From the NCBI GenBank assembly GCA_903923345.1, contig CAIXXI010000394.1:1-12962 (forward strand): a stretch of DNA of 12,962 bases, read 5' to 3'. The first letter of the stretch is position 1, and each line of letters begins with the position of its first letter. Below the pieces are notes generated by a model. It made no database searches, had not been told where the DNA came from, and saw nothing but the letters and a program-made list of their open reading frames with translations. The DNA is from an uncultured Burkholderiales bacterium (GTDB lineage: Bacteria; Pseudomonadota; Gammaproteobacteria; Burkholderiales; Burkholderiaceae_E). Of the stretch, positions 7,222-12,962 are shown piece after piece. A program made the translations under genes and the position numbers.

Positions 7222-8808
7222 ATGAATGCCCTGCCGCTGCCCACCCGACGCTCGGAACTGATTGACCGGCTGCGGAACAACCCCTCATTCGATCTGCTGG
7301 TCATTGGCGGCGGTGCGACCGGCCTTTCGGTCGCACTGGATGCTGCCTGCCGGGGCCATCGGGTGGCCCTGCTCGAGGCGCATGACTTTGCCGAAGGCAC
7401 GTCATCCAGAGCGACCAAGCTGCTGCACGGCGGCGTGCGCTATCTGGCGCAGGGCAATCTGGCCCTGGTGCGCGAGGCCCTGCACGAGCGCACCCGGATG
7501 CTGCGCAATGCGCCGCACCTGGCCAGCCCGATGTCCTTTGTCATGCCCTCGTACCGTTTTGGAGAACAGTCGTTCCACCATTTGGGACTGTGGCTGTATG
7601 ACGCATTGGCTGGCTCGGCTTCGCTGGGCAAGGCTTCAGGGCTGTCGCGCATGCAGACACTCGAGGCGCTGCCCACCCTGCGAACCGACGGTCTCAGGGG
7701 CGGCGTGCAATTCCGGGACGGTCAGTTCGATGATGCCCGCCTCGCTCTGGCCATCGCCCGAACCGCTGCCGAGCAGGGCGCGCTGCTGCTCAATCGGATG
7801 ACCGTCGATGGCCTGCTGGTTGAAGCCGGCCGGGTGTGTGGTGTTCAGTGCATCGACGCCATCACGGGTGAGCGCCACACGCTGAACGCCGGCTGCGTGG
7901 TCAATGCAACCGGCGTCTGGGTCGATCAGATGCGAGCACTCGACGCCCGCATGGCGCAGCGAGAAGCCCGTGGCATCGTCTCGCCCAGTCAGGGCGTGCA
8001 TCTGGTCTTCGACTCAGCAGTGCTGCCGAGCGATCAGGCGCTGCTGGTACCCAGAACCTCCGACGGGCGCGTGCTGTTTGCCGTGCCGTGGCTGGGCAAG
8101 GTGATTGTCGGCACCACCGACACCGCGCGCAAGGAGGCCAGCCTCGAGCCCAGACCCTTGCGCGAGGAAATCGATTTCCTGCTGGCCGAGGCCGGGCGCT
8201 ATTTCACCCGCACGCCGCAACGCGGGGATGTTCGCAGCGCCTGGGTCGGCTTGCGTCCACTGGTGGATGCAGGCGGCGAAGGCGCCCACGCGAGCCGGTC
8301 CATCAGCCGCGAGCACACGGTGATCGTCAGCCCGTCGGGGCTGGTCAGCGTGACCGGCGGCAAGTGGACCACCTGTCGAGCCATGGCCGAAGACGTGATC
8401 GCCTGTTGTGAGCAGGCGAACCTGATCGAACCCCGAGCGGCCGGCGCAACCCGAAACCTGTTGCTGGTCGGCGCACGCGACCCTGCCTTGCCAGGCATTG
8501 CGCTGTCGCAGCCACCGGGTGTGCATCTGTACGGGGATGAGGCGCCTCATGTCCTGGCGCTGGAAGGCGCCGATCATTGGCTCGCACCTGGACTGAGCGC
8601 AGCGATGGTGCGATTTGCGATCCGCCACGAATACGCCCTGACGGTCGCCGATGTCCTGGCCAGGCGATCCCGCCTGCTGTTCCTGGACGCACGCTGCGCG
8701 TATCAGGTCGCGCCTGAGGTGGCCTCGATCATCCAGGCCGAACTCGGTTGTGATCCGCAGCTTGATGCTTTTCAACGCCTCGCCGTGCAGTACCTCGATC
8801 TGCCCTGA
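7222..8808 (+). CDS. glpD: Aerobic glycerol-3-phosphate dehydrogenase (FAD, quinone-linked)
   Basis: Oxidises sn-glycerol 3-phosphate to dihydroxyacetone phosphate and passes electrons to quinone at the inner membrane. At 528 residues it is a little longer than E. coli GlpD (501). The FAD-binding Rossmann motif is VIGGGATG (27-34), with Glu52 ending the second strand. The GlpD signature GTSSRATKLLHGGVRYL (59-75) follows, then VGTTDT and SAWVGLRPLV in the substrate domain and the late FAD motif VSVTGGKWTTCRAMAED. A C-terminal DAO_C-type domain carries RHEYALTVADVLARR. It starts 17 nt after the ArnT-like gene and may share its transcript, although no strong ribosome binding site is visible. No glpF, glpK or glpR is nearby, so its substrate may come from phospholipid turnover or from glycerol metabolism encoded elsewhere. 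Confidence 0.96.
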   Translation: MNALPLPTRRSELIDRLRNNPSFDLLVIGGGATGLSVALDAACRGHRVALLEAHDFAEGTSSRATKLLHGGVRYLAQGNLALVREALHERTRMLRNAPHLASPMSFVMPSYRFGEQSFHHLGLWLYDALAGSASLGKASGLSRMQTLEALPTLRTDGLRGGVQFRDGQFDDARLALAIARTAAEQGALLLNRMTVDGLLVEAGRVCGVQCIDAITGERHTLNAGCVVNATGVWVDQMRALDARMAQREARGIVSPSQGVHLVFDSAVLPSDQALLVPRTSDGRVLFAVPWLGKVIVGTTDTARKEASLEPRPLREEIDFLLAEAGRYFTRTPQRGDVRSAWVGLRPLVDAGGEGAHASRSISREHTVIVSPSGLVSVTGGKWTTCRAMAEDVIACCEQANLIEPRAAGATRNLLLVGARDPALPGIALSQPPGVHLYGDEAPHVLALEGADHWLAPGLSAAMVRFAIRHEYALTVADVLARRSRLLFLDARCAYQVAPEVASIIQAELGCDPQLDAFQRLAVQYLDLP

Positions 8809-8830
8809 GCGGATACCCGAGCGTCTCAGG
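8804..8830 (+). terminator. Candidate hairpin at the end of glpD
   Basis: CCTGAG (8804-8809) overlaps the glpD stop and pairs with CTCAGG (8825-8830). An inner CGG/CCG pairing is possible within the 15-nt loop. No T-run follows, so it is at best a weak or Rho-assisted terminator. The rest of the 101-nt gap to the next gene holds a GC-rich stretch and no clear sigma-70 promoter. Confidence 0.28.
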
Positions 8831-8896
8831 TCAGCTTGTCACCGGCCGGCGGCCCAGGCGTGGCACCATCACGCTTATCGTTGCGACCGCATTTAC

Positions 8897-8901
8897 AGGA
8901 G
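8897..8901 (+). promoter_or_regulatory. Strong ribosome binding site of the [2Fe-2S] subunit gene
   Basis: AGGAG lies 8 nt before ATG 8910, the best Shine-Dalgarno match in the window. It fits a first gene of a new operon. Confidence 0.7.
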
Positions 8902-8909
8902 ACAAGTCC

Positions 8910-9377
8910 ATGCCCAGCCTGAACGTCAACGGCCGTTCGGTCGAATTCCAGGCCGATCCGGCCACACCCCTGTTGTGGGTGCTTCGCGAGCAACTCGGCC
9001 TGACCGGCACGAAATACGCCTGCGGCATCGCTCAATGTGGCGCCTGCACCATCCACCTCGATGGCGCTGCGATTCGAAGCTGTGTGGTGCCGGTGTCGGC
9101 CGTGCAGCCGACTCAGAAGATCGTCACCATCGAAGGCTTGTCGCCTGACACCAGCCATCCGGTGCAAAAAGCCTGGGCTGCGCTCGATGTCCCGCAGTGC
9201 GGATACTGCCAATCCGGAATGATCATGGCCGCTGCTGCGCTGCTCAAGGAGCAGCCCAAGCCGACCGATGCGCAGATTAACGAGTCCATCACCAACATCT
9301 GCCGCTGCGGCACCTACAACCGCGTTCGCACCGCCATTCATGTGGCGGCCGGCACGATCGAACTCAAAAAGGCCTGA
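8910..9377 (+). CDS. [2Fe-2S] subunit of an IorAB-type molybdenum hydroxylase (IorA-like)
   Basis: Small electron-transfer subunit of the xanthine oxidase/isoquinoline 1-oxidoreductase family, 155 residues. The N-terminal plant-ferredoxin-type cluster uses Cys38, Cys43, Cys46 and Cys58 (CX4CX2CX11C, within CGIAQCGACTIHLDG). The helical second domain uses Cys97, Cys100, Cys131 and Cys133 (CGYCQSG and CRCG), so all eight ligands are present. There is no FAD-subunit gene, as expected for IorAB-type enzymes that pass electrons to cytochromes rather than NAD or oxygen. No signal peptide is visible; it probably travels out folded with its Tat-tagged partner. The partner gene follows after 3 nt. The substrate (N-heterocycle, aldehyde or other) cannot be read from the sequence. 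Confidence 0.93.
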   Translation: MPSLNVNGRSVEFQADPATPLLWVLREQLGLTGTKYACGIAQCGACTIHLDGAAIRSCVVPVSAVQPTQKIVTIEGLSPDTSHPVQKAWAALDVPQCGYCQSGMIMAAAALLKEQPKPTDAQINESITNICRCGTYNRVRTAIHVAAGTIELKKA

Positions 9378-9380
9378 GCC

Positions 9381-11576
9381 ATGGGCGCGCACGACATCAA
9401 GACCGATCCGACGCCTGCCGAGTTGCCGCGTCGTCAATTCATGGTGGGTTCACTGCTTGCAGGCGGTGGGCTTGCAATCGGGTTTCAAATCCCCTTCGCC
9501 GCACAAGCGCAGACCGCGCAGGTGCCACCTGAGGTCAATGCCTGGGTGGTTGTCAAACCCGACGAGACCGTGGTGATCCGGATCGCCCGCTCGGAAATGG
9601 GGCAGGGCACGCTGACCGGCCTGGCGCAACTGGTTGCAGAAGAACTCGAATGCGATTGGGGGCGGGTCACCACCGAATACCCGACCCCGGGCCAGAACGT
9701 GGCGCGCAAGCGGGTCTGGGGCAATATGTCGACCGGTGGCAGCCGGGGCATTCGGGAGTCGCAGGACTATGTTCGCAAGGGCGGCGCAGCTGCCCGCATC
9801 ATGCTCGTGCAGGCAGCCGCAGACACCTGGAAGGTGCCGGCCTCGGAGTGCTCGGTCGACCGCGGCATCATCACGCACACCCCGACCGGGCGCAGGCTGA
9901 GCTACGGACAAGTCGCGGCTGCGGCCGCGCAACTGACGCCACCGACCGACATTCCGCTGAAGGACCCCAAGACCTGGAAACTGGCCGGCCAGCCACTTTC
10001 ACGGCTCGATACCGTCGACAAGCTCAATGGTCGTCAGGTCTACGGCGCTGACCTCAAACTGCCCGGCATGCTCAATGCTGCGATCAAGGACTGCCCGATC
10101 TTCGGGGGCACGGTCAAGGCGGTCGATGAGGGCAAGGTGCTCGGTATGCCGGGCGTCAAGCGGGTGGTCAGGGTGGGCGACAGCGCGGTCGCAGTGGTGG
10201 CCGAGACCTGGTGGCAGGCGAAGGTGGCTCTGGACGCCTTGCCGATCACCTGGAACGAAGGCCCGAACGCAAAGCTCTCCAGCGCCTCGGTTGCAGCGAT
10301 GCTCAAGGAAGGCCTGGATGCATCAGAGGCCTTCGTCGGCAACGAAGCCGGCAATGCCAAAGCAGCCCTTTCGCGTTCAGCACGGCGCATCGAGGCGGTC
10401 TATTCCATGCCGCATCAGAACCACGCCACGATGGAGCCGATGAATGCCACCGCGCGCTGGACACCGCAGCGCTGCGAGGTCTGGACGCCCACGCAAAATG
10501 GCGAAGCCTCGCTGGCTGCCACGGCAGCAGCGGCAGGCCTGCCTGTGGAGCAATGCGAGGTCTACAAATTGCATCTGGGCGGCGGCTTTGGTCGACGTGG
10601 CGCCCAAGACTGGATTCCACAGGCCGTGGCCATTGCCAAAGCGATGCCGGGCGTCCCGGTCAAGTTGCTGTGGTCGCGCGAGGAGGACATGCTGCATGGC
10701 CGCTTCCATCCGGTCACGCAAGCCAAAATGACCGCGGGCCTGGATGCAGCAGGCAACCTCGAAGCGCTGCACATCCGCATCTCAGGCCAGTCGATTCTGG
10801 CGGGCGTTGCGCCGCAGAACCTGCAAAACGGCAGAGACCCCGTGGCCTTCCAGGGGCTCACGCCCAGCGGCGACGGGGCATTCGGTTACACGATCCCCAA
10901 CCTGCTGGTTGACCATGCAATGCGCAATCCAGCCGTTCCGGTGGGTTTCTGGCGCGGCGTGAACCACAACCAGAATGCGATCTATCTCGAGTGCTTCATG
11001 GATGAGATCGCACATGCAACCGGTCAGGACCCGCTGGCGCTGCGTCGCAAGCTGATGGCAAATCACCCCAAACACCTGGCCGTGCTGAATGCGGCAGCCG
11101 AGCGTGCGGGTTGGGGAACACCCGCACCGCAGGGCGTGTATCGGGGCCTGGCTCAGCACATGGGATTTGGCAGCTACACGGCTGCAGTGGCCGAGGTCTG
11201 GGTCAATCCTGAAGGCGAGCTGACCATTCGACGCATCGTTGCGGCCACCGACCCGGGCCACGCCGTCAACCCGCAGCAGATCGCCGCTCAGGTCGAGGGA
11301 TCCTTTGCCTATGGTCTGTCGGCGTGTCTTTACGGCGAATGCACGGTCAAGGATGGCCGGATGGAACAGGACAATTTCCACACCTACGAGATCCTGCGGA
11401 TGGCGGCCATGCCTCAGGTCGAAACCATCGTGATGCCCTCGGGCGGATTCTGGGGTGGGGTGGGTGAACCCACGATTGCCGTGGCCGCACCGGCTGTGCT
11501 CAATGCAGTGTTCGCGGCCACTGGCAAGCGGGTTCGCAACCTGCCGCTCAAGCACACTGACCTGAAGCGGGCCTGA
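9381..11576 (+). CDS. Molybdopterin-binding catalytic subunit of an IorAB-type hydroxylase (IorB-like), Tat-exported
   Basis: Large subunit holding the molybdopterin cytosine dinucleotide cofactor, 731 residues, the usual size for IorB. A Tat signal is visible: twin Arg17-Arg18 in PRRQFMVGS, a hydrophobic stretch to about residue 40, and a likely cleavage after AQA (43). Family motifs include EMGQGTLTGLAQLVAEELE, HLGGGFGRRGAQD (cofactor-binding GGGFGRR), FWRGVNHNQNAIYLECFMDE, and the terminal GGVGEPTIAVAAPAVLNA with the conserved catalytic Glu of the molybdenum hydroxylase family. AAAAAGG (9366-9372) lies 8 nt before the start. It is translationally close to the [2Fe-2S] subunit gene and followed by soxX after 17 nt if the long soxX start is used. 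Expected electron acceptor: a periplasmic or membrane cytochrome c. No XdhC-like maturation factor lies in the window. Confidence 0.93.
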   Translation: MGAHDIKTDPTPAELPRRQFMVGSLLAGGGLAIGFQIPFAAQAQTAQVPPEVNAWVVVKPDETVVIRIARSEMGQGTLTGLAQLVAEELECDWGRVTTEYPTPGQNVARKRVWGNMSTGGSRGIRESQDYVRKGGAAARIMLVQAAADTWKVPASECSVDRGIITHTPTGRRLSYGQVAAAAAQLTPPTDIPLKDPKTWKLAGQPLSRLDTVDKLNGRQVYGADLKLPGMLNAAIKDCPIFGGTVKAVDEGKVLGMPGVKRVVRVGDSAVAVVAETWWQAKVALDALPITWNEGPNAKLSSASVAAMLKEGLDASEAFVGNEAGNAKAALSRSARRIEAVYSMPHQNHATMEPMNATARWTPQRCEVWTPTQNGEASLAATAAAAGLPVEQCEVYKLHLGGGFGRRGAQDWIPQAVAIAKAMPGVPVKLLWSREEDMLHGRFHPVTQAKMTAGLDAAGNLEALHIRISGQSILAGVAPQNLQNGRDPVAFQGLTPSGDGAFGYTIPNLLVDHAMRNPAVPVGFWRGVNHNQNAIYLECFMDEIAHATGQDPLALRRKLMANHPKHLAVLNAAAERAGWGTPAPQGVYRGLAQHMGFGSYTAAVAEVWVNPEGELTIRRIVAATDPGHAVNPQQIAAQVEGSFAYGLSACLYGECTVKDGRMEQDNFHTYEILRMAAMPQVETIVMPSGGFWGGVGEPTIAVAAPAVLNAVFAATGKRVRNLPLKHTDLKRA

Positions 11577-11593
11577 GCAGGCAGTCTGAAGGG

Positions 11594-12166
11594 ATGGGTC
11601 TGCAAGGCGGTGCCGCTCGCAGCCAGAAGCGGGCAGGGCAGGGGGATCGTCCGCGATCGCCCGCCTTTCATGCCCGCTCTGCGATGCTCCTGTGCCTGCT
11701 TGTGTTGTCAGCCTGTGCAAGCGCACCGGGTGGGTCTGCAAGCCATTGGGCCGCGCCGTCATCCGGCTCAGACAGCCGTTACAGCCAGCCACTCGAGGCT
11801 CGACAGGGTGATGCGCTGCGCGGCAGAGCGATCGTCGTCGATCGAAGCCGAGGGCTGTGCCTGCTGTGTCACTCGGGCCCGTTTCCGGATGCGCCTCAGC
11901 AAGGCTCGCTGGCACCGAGCCTGGCAGGCGCGGGTGATCGGCTCAGCCGAGCGCAATTGCGTCACCGAATTGCTGACAGCCGCTCGATCAACCCCGACTC
12001 GATCATGCCCTCGTTTCATCGAAGCGATCACCTGCAGTACGTGGCTGATGCGCTCAAGGGCCAGCCGATTCTCAGTGCACAGGACGTTGAAGACGTGGTC
12101 GAATTCCTGACCACCCTTCGCACACCGGCCGTACTCGATCTGATTCCTCCAGGACTGGGACCATGA
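11594..12166 (+). CDS. soxX: Sulfur-oxidation c-type cytochrome SoxX, probable lipoprotein
   Basis: SoxX is the monohaem partner of SoxA; SoxAX joins thiosulfate oxidatively to the SoxY carrier cysteine in the periplasm. Numbered from ATG 11594: haem motif CLLCH (89-93), then the SoxX blocks RLSRAQLRHRIADSRSINPD and MPSFHR (138-143, Met the likely distal haem ligand), followed by GQPILSAQDVEDVVEFL. The N-terminus has LLCLLVLSACAS, where LSAC (38-41) resembles a lipobox, so the mature protein may be lipid-anchored. The start is uncertain. ATG 11594 has AAGGG directly abutting it, too close for a normal ribosome binding site. ATG 11684 gives a 160-residue protein with almost no charged region before the hydrophobic core. 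The longer form supplies basic residues. Its stop overlaps soxY as ATGA. Partner soxA is not visible and probably lies downstream. Confidence 0.88.
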   Translation: MGLQGGAARSQKRAGQGDRPRSPAFHARSAMLLCLLVLSACASAPGGSASHWAAPSSGSDSRYSQPLEARQGDALRGRAIVVDRSRGLCLLCHSGPFPDAPQQGSLAPSLAGAGDRLSRAQLRHRIADSRSINPDSIMPSFHRSDHLQYVADALKGQPILSAQDVEDVVEFLTTLRTPAVLDLIPPGLGP

Positions 12167-12621
12167 CTGAATCGACCCATCCGACTCGCCGTCAGGTGCT
12201 GATCCTGGCGATTTCAAGCCTGGCGGTGACTGCAGTCGGCTCGGCTCGCGCCGATACCGCTGCCATGAACGAGGCCATCCGGGCGTTCACCGGCGGTCGG
12301 TCCGCGATCACCGGCCCGATCAGCCTGGATATTCCCAGCCTGGTCGAAAACGGCAATTCAGTGCCGGTGTCTGTACGGGTCGACTCGCCGATGAGCGAGC
12401 GCGATCATGTGAAGCGCATCGCCCTGTTCAACGAAAAGAACCCTCAGCCGCAGGTGGCTGTCTTCACGCTGGGCCCGCGCTGTGGCCGTGCGGCCGTCGC
12501 AACCCGCATGCGGATGGCCGACTCCCAGCAGATCGTCGCTGTCGCCGAACTGTCCGATGGCCGCTTCATCAGGACCCGCGCAGACGTCGTCGTGACGCTC
12601 GCCGCCTGCATCGAGACCTGA
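12163..12621 (+). CDS. soxY: Thiosulfate oxidation carrier SoxY with atypical C-terminal arm
   Basis: SoxY carries sulfur intermediates on a C-terminal cysteine in the SoxYZ heterodimer. The 152-residue product has a Tat signal with TRRQVL (8-13) and a cleavage site after ARA (30), as expected because SoxYZ is exported folded. The body matches the family: PSLVENGNSVPVSVRVDSPM (58-77), VAVFTLGPRCGRAAVATRMR (98-117), IVAVAELSDG (124-133). The usual C-terminus GGCGG is replaced by LAACIET, leaving Cys149 followed by Ile-Glu-Thr. Cys107 in GPRCGRA is a second cysteine. The reading frame is intact to the TGA and no frameshift would restore GGCGG. It overlaps soxX by ATGA and is followed by soxZ after 1 nt. 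It is either a functional variant carrier or an adapted SoxY-like protein. Confidence 0.9.
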   Translation: MTESTHPTRRQVLILAISSLAVTAVGSARADTAAMNEAIRAFTGGRSAITGPISLDIPSLVENGNSVPVSVRVDSPMSERDHVKRIALFNEKNPQPQVAVFTLGPRCGRAAVATRMRMADSQQIVAVAELSDGRFIRTRADVVVTLAACIET

Positions 12622-12622
12622 T

Positions 12623-12940
12623 ATGGCTGCTTTGGTGAAATTGCCCCAGCGGGCGCGGGCGGGCGAAGTGATCGAGATCAGCGTCATGGCGGCGCATCCG
12701 ATGGAAACCGGCTTTCGAACGGGGCTGGACGGCCGACTGGTGCCTCGCAACATCCTGAACACCTTCGTCTGTCTCTATGAGGGCGTGGAAGTCTTTCGTG
12801 CGGAACTCTTTCCGGCCATCACCGCCGACCCCTATCTGGCATTCACCACGGTGGCCACCCAGACCGGCACGTTTGAATTTCGCTGGACGGACGATCGCGG
12901 CGAAGTCATTGCCGAGCGGCGGCAATTGATTGTCGAATGA
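12623..12940 (+). CDS. soxZ: Thiosulfate oxidation carrier partner SoxZ
   Basis: SoxZ is the immunoglobulin-like partner that holds SoxY; together they present sulfur intermediates to SoxAX, SoxB and SoxCD in the periplasm. The 105-residue length is normal. Family motifs are clear: GEVIEISVMAAHPMETG (14-30), GRLVPRNILNTFVC (37-50), LFPAITADPYLAFTTVAT (62-79) and GTFEFRWTDDRGE (82-94). No signal peptide is present, as usual, because SoxZ is exported bound to Tat-tagged SoxY. It begins 1 nt after the soxY stop. Its own stop overlaps the ATG of the next gene as ATGA, so the operon continues past the window. Confidence 0.96.
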   Translation: MAALVKLPQRARAGEVIEISVMAAHPMETGFRTGLDGRLVPRNILNTFVCLYEGVEVFRAELFPAITADPYLAFTTVATQTGTFEFRWTDDRGEVIAERRQLIVE

Positions 12941-12962
12941 ACCCGCACGCAGCTGCGCCGGC
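12937..12962 (+). CDS. Start of the next sox-operon gene (partial; soxA expected by gene order)
   Basis: ATG at 12937 overlaps the soxZ stop (12938-12940) as ATGA. It opens a frame reading MNPHAAAP up to the window end. Eight residues do not identify the product. In many operons of the order soxXYZ the next gene is soxA, which would supply the missing SoxX partner; that identity is inference. Confidence 0.4.

Noticed and set aside
8861..8875. Sigma-54-like TGGCAC element before the [2Fe-2S] subunit gene
   Set aside because: TGGCAC matches the -24 half, but the downstream GC falls one base short of the required spacing and TTGC is absent.
10782..11915. Minus-strand open frame of about 377 codons over the end of the molybdopterin subunit gene and soxX
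   Set aside because: It covers two unrelated genes on the other strand and shows no domain or ribosome binding site; a mirror artefact of GC-rich codons.
12600..12625. Frameshift as the cause of the missing GGCGG end of SoxY
   Set aside because: The codons for the terminal residues and the TGA read cleanly, soxZ starts 1 nt later, and neither alternative frame encodes a glycine-rich cysteine arm.

Overview
The window is about 13 kb of GC-rich, densely coding proteobacterial DNA. Gene content (bacterial PEP carboxylase, quinone-linked GlpD, an IorAB-type molybdenum hydroxylase, a soxXYZ cluster) and the high GC at third codon positions fit a betaproteobacterium, perhaps Burkholderiales-like and thiosulfate-oxidising. 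No rRNA or marker gene is present, so the taxonomy is inference. I saw no tRNA, rRNA, CRISPR array, insertion sequence or phage gene.

Left arm, minus strand (1-3444): ppc (PEP carboxylase) is followed after 36 nt by the N-terminal two thirds of an ATP-type 6-phosphofructokinase with a long N-terminal region, cut by the window edge. They look like one operon joining upper glycolysis to PEP-to-oxaloacetate anaplerosis. A strong hairpin overlaps the ppc stop codon.

Divergent intergenic region (3445-3594): this holds two inverted repeats, a third copy of one repeat arm lying over the probable ppc ribosome binding site, and weak promoter-like hexamers on both strands.

Middle, plus strand (3595-8808): three membrane-linked genes follow, a GT2 polyprenyl-phosphate glycosyltransferase with two C-terminal membrane helices, an LPG_synthase_TM (flippase-like) membrane protein, and an ArnT/PMT-like GT-C glycosyltransferase. 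They are separated by 8 nt and by an ATGA overlap. Together they look like a lipid-linked sugar pathway: charge a polyprenyl phosphate, possibly move it across the membrane, transfer the sugar in the periplasm. glpD, aerobic glycerol-3-phosphate dehydrogenase, follows 17 nt later.

Right arm, plus strand (8910-12962): after a 101-nt gap with a hairpin and a good ribosome binding site come a two-[2Fe-2S] subunit and a Tat-exported molybdopterin subunit of an IorAB-type hydroxylase. These are followed almost directly by soxX, soxY and soxZ (periplasmic thiosulfate oxidation), and by the first bases of another gene overlapping soxZ. The most unusual points are a SoxY whose C-terminal carrier arm ends in AACIET instead of the canonical GGCGG, a SoxX with a lipobox-like signal, and the close apposition of a molybdenum hydroxylase to a sox operon.
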